Part shown: positions 12,083 through 19,199 of the stretch, piece after piece
Position numbering within the stretch: the stretch's first letter is position 1
How the letters are laid out: every line of letters begins with the position of its first letter
From: a bacterium
GTDB taxonomy: Bacteria > UBP14 > UBA6098
Assembly: GCA_030642425.1 (NCBI GenBank)
Contig: DAOWNU010000001.1
Location: 1 to 28,148 of the forward strand
Direction of reading: 5' to 3'
Length of the DNA stretch: 28,148 nt
Position numbers and translations under genes: made by a program
The notes under the pieces: model-generated
Told to the model about the DNA's origin: nothing
Database searches by the model: none
What the model saw: only the letters and a program-made list of their open reading frames with translations

Positions 12083-12268
12083 CTACCCGAGCACCAATTT
12101 GACGAAATTAAGGAACAGATGGTCGATGATACCGATGAATATCAAAAGGATTATGCTGCTTATTACCACAGCCACGGTCAGTCCGGTCAACTCGTCTTTT
12201 GTCGGCCAGCGGACCTTTTTTGCCTCTTGATACGCCTCTTTCATGAACGTCTTAATTTTCTCGAACAT
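12083..12268 (-). CDS. secE: Preprotein translocase subunit SecE
   Basis: This 61-aa single-span membrane subunit clamps SecY in the SecYEG translocon. It shows the amphipathic helix with EAKKVRWPTKDEL (about 15-27) and one transmembrane segment (about 29-52, TVAVVISSIILLIFIGIID). This is the short one-span form common outside gammaproteobacteria. The Shine-Dalgarno site is weak. It lies between tRNA-Trp and nusG, the conserved arrangement in many phyla. Confidence 0.95.
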   Translation of the reverse strand: MFEKIKTFMKEAYQEAKKVRWPTKDELTGLTVAVVISSIILLIFIGIIDHLFLNFVKLVLG

Positions 12269-12302
12269 ATCCAGCTTTCCCCGTTGGATCGTTTATTTAT
12301 CG

Positions 12303-12330
12303 GGCGGGGCTCATCGTTATGAACCCCGCC
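12303..12330 (-). promoter_or_regulatory. Strong GC hairpin between tRNA-Trp and secE
   Basis: GGCGGGG and CCCCGCC enclose a second TCAT/ATGA stem with a 4-nt loop. There is no U tract on the minus strand, so it is not a typical intrinsic terminator. It lies 10 nt beyond the tRNA 3' end and could help 3'-end processing or partly block read-through into secE. Confidence 0.4.
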
Positions 12331-12340
12331 GCCTAATTAT

Positions 12341-12413
12341 CAGGCCCGGAGGGAATTGAACCCCCAACCCTCGGTTTTGGAGACCGATGCTCTGCCAATT
12401 GAGCTACAGGCCT
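12341..12413 (-). tRNA. tRNA-Trp (anticodon CCA)
   Basis: This 73-nt cloverleaf has acceptor AGGCCTG pairing with CGGGCCT (one wobble), D-arm AGCTCAATTGGCAGAGC, an anticodon stem CGGT/ACCG around loop CTCCAAA, and T-arm GGGGGTTCAATTCCC. CCA is not encoded. Its place directly upstream of secE is the common bacterial arrangement. Confidence 0.96.
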
Positions 12414-12436
12414 ATTCCTTGGCCGTCGAAAACCGG

Positions 12437-12589
12437 CTACCGGCTTTCCTTATGAATCGTATGCTTGCCGCATTTGCGGCAGAACTTTTTATACTCCACG
12501 CGTTCCGGATGAATCCGTTTGTTTTTCGTGGTAGTATAGTTCCTGGCCTTGCATTCGGTACACGCAAGTATTATAACGTCTCTTGGCAT
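12437..12589 (-). CDS. rpmG: 50S ribosomal protein L33, zinc-binding form
   Basis: This 50-aa large-subunit protein begins MPRDVIILACTEC and ends HTIHKESR. Cys10, Cys13, Cys37 and Cys40 form two CxxC pairs, so this is the zinc-ribbon (C+) form and not a cysteine-free paralogue. The middle NYTTTKNKRIHPERVEYKKF is canonical. An AGGTGA site precedes the ATG. It lies 25 nt after tuf and 23 nt before tRNA-Trp, the tuf-rpmG-secE order also seen in Thermus and many Gram-positives. It is short and easy to miss. Confidence 0.96.
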   Translation of the reverse strand: MPRDVIILACTECKARNYTTTKNKRIHPERVEYKKFCRKCGKHTIHKESR

Positions 12590-12614
12590 TATTCACCTAA
12601 TCGAATCGAATAAA

Positions 12615-13823
<1,209 letters not shown>

Positions 13824-13870
13824 TTCCTTCCTCCTTATGACTAATAGCGCATGTTAATTAATTACGTATA

Positions 13871-14374
13871 TCAATTAAGGAAATCGAAAAGGATGTCCGC
13901 AAGGCGCCCGAGTATTCCACTGTTCGCTCCGCGCAGTTCCTTTTCTTCTTCCGTTTCTTCTTCAAATAACCGTTCAAGACCCTTTTCCTCGAACATCTTA
14001 CGGGCCTTAACATCCCAAATTTCGTCGAAGGCCTGAAGCGCCTCCAGTTCGCCCTTGTCGAGCCAGACACCGCATCCTGTTGTGCACCGGTCTATTATTA
14101 TTCCGCTGTCGTAGCCATAAACGGCCCGGCTCAGTTCGGCTTTGCACGAAGGACAGGACAACTCGTTATCGAGTTCCTTCTTCGGCACGACACTGGATCG
14201 CCAGTTCCTCGCCGCTTCGAGAGCCTCCTCCGGCATAATCTCCTTGCGCTTATCGATTATTCCGAGAAGCGCCTTGCCATCGACCCATATACCGCCGCAA
14301 GCGGCGCAGCGACTAATCGAGTAATCCTCGTAGAGGCCCTCTGAAAGCTCCCGTTTGCAGCGGGGACAGTTCAT
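13871..14374 (-). CDS. Zinc-ribbon protein with two zf-TFIIB-like domains
   Basis: This 167-aa protein has two copies of a CPxC...CxxCGGxWxDxxEL zinc ribbon. The first uses Cys3/6/23/26 (CGGIWVDGKAL); the second uses Cys74/77/97/101 (CGVWLDKGEL), with CxxxC in the last pair. The C-terminal 50 residues are acidic (EEETEEEKEL) and end in a hydrophobic ILGRLADILFDFL helix. It resembles the bacterial zf-TFIIB domain family, whose function is largely unknown. The start has GGAG 6 nt upstream. It sits inside the tRNA-tuf transcription unit, 19 nt after tRNA-Thr(GGT) and 47 nt before tuf. That suggests a translation-related or growth-linked role, which is inference. Confidence 0.85.
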   Translation of the reverse strand: MNCPRCKRELSEGLYEDYSISRCAACGGIWVDGKALLGIIDKRKEIMPEEALEAARNWRSSVVPKKELDNELSCPSCKAELSRAVYGYDSGIIIDRCTTGCGVWLDKGELEALQAFDEIWDVKARKMFEEKGLERLFEEETEEEKELRGANSGILGRLADILFDFLN

Positions 14375-14393
14375 AAATAACTCCGGGCTAAAA

Positions 14394-14466
14394 AGCCCAC
14401 GATCAGATTTGAACTGATGACCTCATCCTTACCAAGGATGTGCTCTACCGACTGAGCTACGTGGGC
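14394..14466 (-). tRNA. tRNA-Thr (anticodon GGT)
   Basis: This 73-nt cloverleaf has acceptor GCCCACG/CGTGGGC fully paired, D-arm AGCTCAGTCGGTAGAGC, anticodon loop TTGGTAA and T-arm CAGTTCAAATCTG. No CCA is encoded. It is the fourth tRNA in the row and matches E. coli thrT in both position and anticodon. Confidence 0.96.
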
Positions 14467-14501
14467 ATCCGTTCTCAAAAAGCGAAGAATCCACCTTCAA
14501 A

Positions 14502-14575
14502 AGCGGGAAACGGGATTCGAACCCGCGACATTCAGCTTGGAAGGCTGACGCTCTAGCCAACTGAGCTATTCCCGC
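14502..14575 (-). tRNA. tRNA-Gly (anticodon TCC)
   Basis: This 74-nt cloverleaf has acceptor GCGGGAA with TTCCCGC, anticodon loop CTTCCAA on a TCAGC/GCTGA stem, and T-arm GCGGGTTCGAATCCCGT. It corresponds to E. coli glyT in position and anticodon. Confidence 0.96.
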
Positions 14576-14586
14576 AAAGAACAAAA

Positions 14587-14668
14587 TGGTGGGGGGAGGA
14601 TTTGAACCTCCGAAGGCGTTGCCGACAGATTTACAGTCTGTTCCCTTTGACCACTCGGGAACCCCACC
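14587..14668 (-). tRNA. tRNA-Tyr (anticodon GTA)
   Basis: This 82-nt type II tRNA has acceptor GGTGGGG/CCCCACC, anticodon loop CTGTAAA on a CAGA/TCTG stem, a long variable arm (CGGCAACGCCTTCG region), and T-arm GAGGTTCAAATCCTC. It corresponds to E. coli tyrU in position and anticodon. Confidence 0.96.
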
Positions 14669-14712
14669 TTTGCCTATTAACGAACAAGCATCCGAAAAAA
14701 AAGGATATATCA

Positions 14713-14784
14713 AGCCGACGGAGGGAATCGAACCCTCAACCTGCGGTTTACAAGACCGCTGCTCTACCCTTGAGCTACATCGGC
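14713..14784 (-). tRNA. tRNA-Thr (anticodon TGT)
   Basis: This 72-nt cloverleaf has acceptor GCCGATG with CGTCGGC (one wobble), anticodon loop CTTGTAA on a GCGGT/ACCGC stem, and T-arm GAGGGTTCGATTCCCTC. It is the first gene of the minus-strand block and corresponds to E. coli thrU. Confidence 0.96.
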
Positions 14785-14822
14785 AAAATGCCATCCGGAC
14801 AATTCCGGTATAGATTTCGTTT

Positions 14823-14851
14823 AATAAATGAATTGTCCTATTGATTGTCAA
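14823..14851 (-). promoter_or_regulatory. Promoter of the tRNA-tuf block
   Basis: On the minus strand a perfect TTGACA (14846-14851) is followed after 17 nt by TTTATT (14823-14828). Initiation would be near 14816, about 30 nt before tRNA-Thr(TGT). The -35 box abuts a 42-nt A/T-only tract that resembles an UP element, as expected for a strong stable-RNA promoter. An alternative -10, TATTAA, lies 2 nt further on. Confidence 0.65.
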
Positions 14852-14853
14852 GG

Positions 14854-14895
14854 TTTTTTTAATAAAAAAATATTTTTTTATTTTTTTTTATAAAA
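14854..14895. promoter_or_regulatory. A/T-only tract shared by divergent promoters
   Basis: Forty-two consecutive bases are only A or T, with runs of seven or more identical bases. The tract ends 3 nt from each of two outward-facing TTGACA -35 boxes. It could serve as an UP element for both promoters, be intrinsically curved, or bind nucleoid proteins; the sequence does not decide which. Confidence 0.6.
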
Positions 14896-14898
14896 CAG

Positions 14899-14927
14899 TT
14901 GACATAACGTCTTCGAGGAAATATTTT
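14899..14927 (+). promoter_or_regulatory. Promoter of the 66-aa zinc protein gene
   Basis: A perfect TTGACA (14899-14904) is followed after exactly 17 nt by TATTTT (14922-14927). Initiation near 14934 gives a leader of about 45 nt before the ATG at 14980. It faces away from the tRNA promoter across the shared A/T tract. Confidence 0.6.
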
Positions 14928-14979
14928 AGATTGGTTTTAAAGGATGATAAGACAATTTCTTTTTAGAGGAGAATTATTC

Positions 14980-15180
14980 ATGGGAAAGAAGAAAAGAACA
15001 TTTGCAGATAAGGTTGCAAAGGGCACCGGGCCGCGCGGCGAGGTTTGCCCAAAATGCCAGGCTGTAATAAGGAATATCAAGGTTGTCCGCGCCCAGCGCA
15101 GCGAACAGAACGATTCCTGGCGCTTTGTCGAGGCGGTCGAGAAGGTCTGCAAGTGCAACGAAAAAGAATTTTTGGGCTAA
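14980..15180 (+). CDS. Small CxxC/CxC zinc-ribbon-like protein, function unknown
   Basis: This is a 66-aa basic protein, MGKKKRTFADKVAKGTGPRG at the N terminus. Cys23 and Cys26 (CPKC) and Cys57 and Cys59 (CKC) look like a four-cysteine metal site bridged by a beta-rich middle segment (VIRNIKVVRAQ...WRFVE). The start is MGKKKR and not the in-frame ATG 12 codons earlier, because GAGGAG sits 8 nt upstream of it. It does not match a named family I know. The basic N terminus and zinc-ribbon form recall small ribosomal proteins, and it is fired divergently from the tRNA-tuf block. A ribosome- or RNA-linked role is therefore a guess. No clear terminator follows. Confidence 0.85.
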   Translation: MGKKKRTFADKVAKGTGPRGEVCPKCQAVIRNIKVVRAQRSEQNDSWRFVEAVEKVCKCNEKEFLG

Positions 15181-15298
15181 CCATCCCGGAGCGGCGCTGA
15201 AGTAGTCCTTTTGCTTCGCAGATAACCGCCGTGAAATGTTCGTTGGATTTCGGTCTGTGGTTTTTTTAAAAAAAAACGGGCGGAAATTTATTTTTTAC

Positions 15299-15327
15299 TT
15301 GCATTGCTTCACCTAAAAGCCTATACT
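15299..15327 (+). promoter_or_regulatory. Candidate promoter upstream of the zapB-like gene
   Basis: TTGCAT (15299-15304), 17 nt, then TATACT (15322-15327, five of six consensus bases). A T- and A-rich segment (a T7A9 run at 15261-15276 and TTTATTTTTTA) lies just upstream. Initiation near 15334 leaves a leader of about 40 nt before the ATG at 15376. Confidence 0.5.
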
Positions 15328-15375
15328 ATAAAAAAGTAGTGCCTTTTATATCGAGTATTTCGTCAGGGAGGATAC

Positions 15376-15654
15376 ATGAACCTGGAGCATTTTCAAGCTC
15401 TTGAAGACAAAATAAACCAGCTTCTTAACCACATAATTAAGCTGAAAGAAGAGAAGCGCGAGCTTGCGGAATCCAATCGCCGTCTCGAGGACAAAATCCA
15501 GGAGATGCAGGTCGATACCGATAAGCTTCGCGACGATAATCGTAAGCTCAAAACAATGACCGACGAGGCCTCGACGACTATCGACAACGAAAAAGAGATA
15601 AAGAGCAAAGTCGAAGCGCTTTTGAGCAAGGTTGACGAGGTTGTTGGAAGTTAA
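15376..15654 (+). CDS. Short coiled-coil protein, ZapB-like
   Basis: This 92-aa protein is almost entirely charged heptad-type helix, starting MNLEHFQALEDKINQLLNHI and rich in Lys, Glu, Arg and Leu up to about residue 85. It has no transmembrane segment or signal peptide. ZapB of E. coli is a cytoplasmic coiled coil of similar size that works with ZapA at the FtsZ ring, and the gene here directly precedes zapA. That makes a ZapB-type role likely, though coiled coils match by composition easily. A GGGAGG site precedes the ATG. It is 24 nt from zapA, so the two are probably cotranscribed. Confidence 0.7.
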   Translation: MNLEHFQALEDKINQLLNHIIKLKEEKRELAESNRRLEDKIQEMQVDTDKLRDDNRKLKTMTDEASTTIDNEKEIKSKVEALLSKVDEVVGS

Positions 15655-15678
15655 ACCCGAAACCCGCGCGGTTGACGG

Positions 15679-15981
15679 ATGACAGACGAACAAAAAAAGA
15701 AGACTATTAAGGTGAAAATTTACGGCAAGGAATACTCTATTAAGAGTTCCGAAGATACCGAGTATGTCGAAGATGTAGCAAGGTATGTCGATTCCAAGAT
15801 GATGGATGTGGACAGAAGCGGAGTATCGACAGGCCCTGTTCAGGTTGCGGTTCTGGCCGCGATGAATATCACCGATGAACTTTTCGAGGCCCGGCAGCAC
15901 GGCGATAAGTCCAGCAAGGATATCGACGAGCGAGCGAAGGGTCTTATCGAGAAAATAAATTCCGCCCTGACTGAAGACTGA
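15679..15981 (+). CDS. zapA: Cell division protein ZapA
   Basis: This 100-aa FtsZ-associated protein bundles and stabilises the Z ring. The N-terminal beta domain KKTIKVKIYGKEYSIKSSED leads into the family signature EYVEDVARYVDSKM. A long C-terminal helix (VQVAVLAAMNITDELFEAR onward) mediates tetramer formation. The length is typical. The Shine-Dalgarno site is weak, and translation may depend on the upstream coiled-coil gene. A strong terminator follows 28 nt after the stop. Confidence 0.9.
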   Translation: MTDEQKKKTIKVKIYGKEYSIKSSEDTEYVEDVARYVDSKMMDVDRSGVSTGPVQVAVLAAMNITDELFEARQHGDKSSKDIDERAKGLIEKINSALTED

Positions 15982-16009
15982 TACACAGCGGGGCGTTGTT
16001 CGTCTGTTT

Positions 16010-16044
16010 CCCACCGGCCGTTATGGTTTCCGGTGGGGTTTTTT
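16010..16044 (+). terminator. Intrinsic terminator after zapA
   Basis: CCCACCGG pairs with CCGGTGGG (8 bp, perfect) around a 12-nt loop, followed after one G by TTTTTT. It separates the zap genes from rny. Confidence 0.85.
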
Positions 16045-16063
16045 ATTGAATTCGATAATTCTC

Positions 16064-16165
16064 CTCGTTGCGCAGATTTCGGCGTGAGCTAAGTCGAACG
16101 CTGGAGTTTCGCTGCGAGATGTAACTTTTGAATACCCGAACATCCGCGGAATATGGCCGTGGATG
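16064..16165 (+). promoter_or_regulatory. Structured leader region upstream of rny
   Basis: The 150 nt between the zapA terminator and rny can form two hairpins. The first joins CTCGTTGCG (16064-16072) with CGCTGCGAG (16110-16118) and has an inner stem 16078-16085/16098-16105. The second joins CATCCGCGG (16141-16149) with CCGTGGATG (16157-16165), 9 bp with one wobble, ending 17 nt before the AGGAGG site. I see no good promoter here. It may be the 5' leader of rny mRNA or a small RNA. Confidence 0.4.
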
Positions 16166-16194
16166 CGGTTTAATCATAAATCAGGAGGTTTAGT

Positions 16195-17757
16195 ATGGAA
16201 TATTTAATACCAATAATTGTTACAATAGCGGGCCTTGTCGTGAGTATTCTTATCGGACTGTCCTACGCCAAACGCGCCGGAAAGAACCGAATACAGGATG
16301 CGGAGGCGAAAGCCCGACAAATAATCGAGGAGTCGGAACATCAATCGGTAATTAAAGTGAAAGAGGCGGACCTCTCCGCCAAAGACAAATTGATCGAGAT
16401 GAAGCACGTTTTCGAGCGGGAAACCCAATCGAAACATAACGAAATTAGGCGTGAGGAGAGAAAACTCACCGAAAAGCAAAACTCGATAGAACGCAAGATG
16501 GATCTTCTCCGAAAGAAGGAGCGCGACGCCCAGACACAGGAACGTCTCATAGCAAAACAGGAAAAACAGACCCGTCAGAAACAAAACGAACTCGACGAGC
16601 TTCTCGAAAGGCAGAACAGACAACTCGAACGGGTAGCCGGGATGAGCGCCGAAGAGGCGAAACAAATACTCATAGGGAATCTCGAACAGGAGGCCAGAGT
16701 CGAGGCCACGAAGACTATCCGCGCGATAAAGGAAAAGGCCGAGGCCAATGCCGCGCGCGAGGCGCGCCAGATAATAATCGATTCTATCCAGCGCTGCGCC
16801 GCCGATACGACTATCGAGTCCACGGTCAGCGTGGTGAGCCTCCCCTCGGACGAACTGAAGGGCAGAATAATCGGAAGAGAGGGGCGAAATATCCGCGCGT
16901 TCGAGATAGCAACGGGCGTGGACGTTATTGTGGACGATACGCCCGAGGCCGTTATCCTCTCCGGCTTCGATCCTATACGCCGGGAGATAGCGAAAATCGC
17001 TCTCGAAAAACTGATCCTCGACGGCCGCATTCACCCCGCAAGGATCGAGGAGATTGTGAAAAAGGCCGAGAAAGAGATGAATGTGATTATCCGGGAGACC
17101 GGCGATCAGACCTGTTTTGAGGTGGGAATCCACGATATCAATCAAGAACTCGTTATGCTGCTGGGGAGGCTGAAATATCGAACCTCGTATGGACAGAACG
17201 TTCTTCAGCACTCGGTCGAGGTGGCTCATCTGTCCGCACATATTGCCGACCTGTTGGAACTCGATCCACAAACCGCCCGTCGATGCGGGTTGCTGCACGA
17301 TATCGGAAAAGCGATAGACAGAGGGCAGGAGGGCACGCACACAGAACTCGGATACGAGGTCGCACGTCGCCACGGCGAAAAGCCGATCGTGCTCAACGCG
17401 ATACTGGGTCATCACGCCGATGTCGAGGCGGAGACGCCTTACACTATTATAACGATGGCCGCGGACGCTATTTCCGGCGCGCGACCGGGGGCGCGAAGGG
17501 AGACGATGGAAAATTATATCAAGCGTCTCGAACGATTGGAGAAGGTTGCCAACGGTTTCCCTGGAGTCGATAAATCTTACGCAATACAGGCTGGAAGGGA
17601 GATCAGGGTCATTGTCGAGCCGGACGAGATCAACGACAAGGAGTCATATTATATGGCCTCCGAGATCGCCCAGAAGATACAGGAGGAGCTCGAGTATCCG
17701 GGGCAGATCAAGGTTACGGTTATCCGCGAGACGAGGGCAATCAATTACGAAAAATAG
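16195..17757 (+). CDS. rny: Ribonuclease Y
   Basis: This 520-aa membrane-anchored endoribonuclease initiates mRNA decay. An N-terminal transmembrane helix (about 4-24, LIPIIVTIAGLVVSILIGL) is followed by a long Lys/Glu/Gln-rich coiled coil (about 30-190). The KH domain carries GRIIGREGRNIRAFE from residue 223. The HD phosphohydrolase domain has CGLLHDIGKA with His368-Asp369 and the later LGHHADVEAETP. Length and order are those of the family (about 514-520). A consensus AGGAGG site precedes the ATG. A terminator follows and ymdB is next, the same pairing as in Bacillus subtilis. Confidence 0.98.
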   Translation: MEYLIPIIVTIAGLVVSILIGLSYAKRAGKNRIQDAEAKARQIIEESEHQSVIKVKEADLSAKDKLIEMKHVFERETQSKHNEIRREERKLTEKQNSIERKMDLLRKKERDAQTQERLIAKQEKQTRQKQNELDELLERQNRQLERVAGMSAEEAKQILIGNLEQEARVEATKTIRAIKEKAEANAAREARQIIIDSIQRCAADTTIESTVSVVSLPSDELKGRIIGREGRNIRAFEIATGVDVIVDDTPEAVILSGFDPIRREIAKIALEKLILDGRIHPARIEEIVKKAEKEMNVIIRETGDQTCFEVGIHDINQELVMLLGRLKYRTSYGQNVLQHSVEVAHLSAHIADLLELDPQTARRCGLLHDIGKAIDRGQEGTHTELGYEVARRHGEKPIVLNAILGHHADVEAETPYTIITMAADAISGARPGARRETMENYIKRLERLEKVANGFPGVDKSYAIQAGREIRVIVEPDEINDKESYYMASEIAQKIQEELEYPGQIKVTVIRETRAINYEK

Positions 17758-17784
17758 ATTTATCGACAAAGTATTTCACTGCAG

Positions 17785-17810
17785 AGCGGCTTTTCGGGGC
17801 CGCTTTTGCA
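17785..17810 (+). terminator. Intrinsic terminator after rny
   Basis: AGCGGC pairs with GCCGCT around an 8-nt loop, followed by TTTTGCATTTT. It lies 27 nt after the rny stop codon. Confidence 0.75.
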
Positions 17811-17837
17811 TTTTAAAGAGTGGCTTGAAAAGTATTT

Positions 17838-17925
17838 CTAACAATAAAATGTTAGTTCATTCTCTCCCTCCTCTCCCTTCGGGAGAGGGGGGCCAGGGGG
17901 GTGAGGGGTTTCGTAAAACCCTTTT
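17838..17925. repeat. Cluster of palindromes including a C/G-rich dispersed-type repeat
   Basis: Three stems follow one another: CTAACA/TGTTAG (17838-17855), CCTCTCCC/GGGAGAGG with a 3-nt loop (17870-17888) and GGGTTT/AAACCC followed by TTTT (17906-17925). The middle one, with the adjoining GGCCAGGGGGGTGAGG, has the look of the CCTCTCCC-type intergenic repeat found in many bacterial genomes. The last could act as a second terminator behind rny. Confidence 0.65.
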
Positions 17926-17961
17926 AAAATGCCGGAAAGACCGCCCGTCGAAAAAAAGGAT

Positions 17962-17990
17962 TTGCTATCGAGCCGTTCCGCTAATATAAT
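17962..17990 (+). promoter_or_regulatory. Promoter of ymdB
   Basis: TTGCTA (17962-17967), 17 nt, then a perfect TATAAT (17985-17990). Initiation would be near 17997, about 45 nt before the ymdB start. It means ymdB can be expressed separately from rny. Confidence 0.65.
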
Positions 17991-18042
17991 AGCATTTCCC
18001 CGCGATGGGGAGTGAAAATACTTTTAGAAAGCTGTGTCGGAT

Positions 18043-18837
18043 ATGAAAATCCTCTTTATCGGCGATATTTTCGGCAAACCGGGGAGAATTGCAATTCTCA
18101 AAGGTCTGCCGATACTTCGAGAAACCCACGAACCCGATGTCGTTATCGCAAACGGCGAGAACGTGGCCGGCGGATTCGGGATAACAAACAACCTCGCGGA
18201 CAAACTGTTCCGCTATGGAATCGATATTATCACCGGCGGAAACCATATCTGGGACAGGCAGGAAATCGATAACCTGATCGAAAGCCACACGAATGTGCTC
18301 CGGCCAATTAATTATCCTATCGGCGTCCCCGGAAACGGGAGCGTTCTATTCGAGACGAAAAAGGGCGGCAAGATCGCCGTGATCAACGCGCAGGGCAGGA
18401 TTTTTATGCGGCCCATCGACGATCCTTTCCGGGTGGCTAAAAAAGAAGCCGAAAGATTGCGTGGCAAAGCCGATATTATCCTTATCGATTTCCACGCCGA
18501 GGCAACTTCCGAGAAAAAGGCCTTCGGGTATTTCCTCGACGGCATCGCGAGCGCAGTAGTCGGAACGCACACGCACGTGCAAACGTCCGACAACCAGATA
18601 CTTCCGAAAGGGGCCGCGTATATCACCGATGCCGGCATGACCGGCGCGCACGACTCCATTATCGGAGTCCGCAAGGAACAGGCGCTCAAATTTGTTCTTT
18701 TCGGGCGCAACGTCCGTTTCTCACCGGCGGAGAAGGATGTCAGAATCCAGGGGTGTATTATCGAAACCGACGACGCGACCGGCAAAGCGCTGACAATCGA
18801 GAGAATCGATATGCCGGTCGATATAAAGGGCGGTTAG
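18043..18837 (+). CDS. ymdB: YmdB-family metallophosphoesterase (TIGR00282 type)
   Basis: This 264-aa binuclear metallophosphodiesterase has a B. subtilis homologue that hydrolyses cyclic nucleotides such as 2',3'-cAMP and influences motility and biofilm decisions. The metal ligands are all visible: Asp8 (FIGDIFGKPGR), Glu39-Asn40 (ANGENVAGG), Asn67-His68 (GGNHIWD), His151 (DFHAEATSEK), and His176 and His178 (VGTHTHVQTSD). I start at ATG MKILFIGD, the family consensus, and not at the GTG three codons earlier; the Shine-Dalgarno site is weak for both. It lies 285 nt after rny with its own promoter. Confidence 0.95.
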   Translation: MKILFIGDIFGKPGRIAILKGLPILRETHEPDVVIANGENVAGGFGITNNLADKLFRYGIDIITGGNHIWDRQEIDNLIESHTNVLRPINYPIGVPGNGSVLFETKKGGKIAVINAQGRIFMRPIDDPFRVAKKEAERLRGKADIILIDFHAEATSEKKAFGYFLDGIASAVVGTHTHVQTSDNQILPKGAAYITDAGMTGAHDSIIGVRKEQALKFVLFGRNVRFSPAEKDVRIQGCIIETDDATGKALTIERIDMPVDIKGG

Positions 18838-18842
18838 GCCGA

Positions 18843-18901
18843 GCGTCTCGCTCGACATGAGGTCCCGGAGCCTGTCGAAGGGGAAATGCGCGGCGAGACG
18901 C
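18843..18901. repeat. Cruciform-type repeat after ymdB
   Basis: GCGTCTCGC (18843-18851) pairs perfectly with GCGAGACGC (18893-18901). An inner TCGACA/TGTCGA stem (18852-18857/18873-18878) encloses a GGTCCCGGAGCC loop. The CCTGTCGAAGG part resembles the CCTTCGACAGGCTC-type repeat dispersed in many genomes. It could end the ymdB mRNA, but there is no U tract. Confidence 0.6.
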
Positions 18902-18911
18902 CGTGCCTATT

Positions 18912-18940
18912 ACGATTTTAAGCGGGTGAAAATCGTTTTT
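18912..18940 (+). terminator. AT-rich terminator-like hairpin
   Basis: ACGATTTT pairs with AAAATCGT (8 bp, 9-nt loop) and runs into TTTT. The descending arm overlaps a 13-bp inverted repeat (18930-18942 with 18989-19001, AAATCGTTTTTCG and its complement), so two mutually exclusive folds are possible. Confidence 0.45.
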
Positions 18941-19035
18941 CGGGGACACGAAGCGGTAAAGGGGTGGACGAAAAGCATTTTTAGACGGCGAAAAACGATT
19001 TCGAGGTGAAAAAATGGGGTTTAGAGAATCTCGAA

Positions 19036-19182
19036 ATGGCATTTTGCTTCATAAAAACCTCATTCTGTCATCTAATAATGACATTTGCCCATCTCGAAAT
19101 GGCATTTTGCTTCTTCTAAATCGCATTCTGTCAGTTAAAAATGCCATTCCTTCACTTCGGAACAGCATTTTGGAATAAAATT
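19036..19182. repeat. Tandem array A: seven copies of a 21-bp repeat upstream of purC
   Basis: Units begin at 19036, 19057, 19078, 19099, 19120, 19141 and 19162, an exact 21-bp period with no spacers. Units 1 and 4 start ATGGCATTTTGCTTC. In all seven the first base is A and positions 5-8 are CATT, followed by T or C. A degenerate eighth copy may precede the array at about 19014. It ends 17 nt before the purC start codon, so the purC promoter and leader must lie within or across it. It is not CRISPR, since there are no spacers. Confidence 0.8.
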
Positions 19183-19199
19183 CAAGCAATGGAGCGAAA

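Noticed and set aside
14429..14851. 140-codon minus-strand ORF across the tRNA cluster
   Set aside because: It overlaps four well-formed tRNA genes and reads through them.
15982..16194. 6S RNA gene next to zapA
   Set aside because: 6S RNA often follows zapA, but a terminator occurs 28 nt after zapA. The remaining 150 nt do not form a single long bulged stem with a central bubble, and no promoter is visible.
16204..17415. 403-codon minus-strand ORF opposite rny
   Set aside because: It is an antisense shadow of a well-supported RNase Y gene with no motif of its own.
19036..19182. CRISPR array
   Set aside because: The units are contiguous at 21 bp with no unique spacers, and no cas genes are nearby. 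The same applies to 22907-23053.
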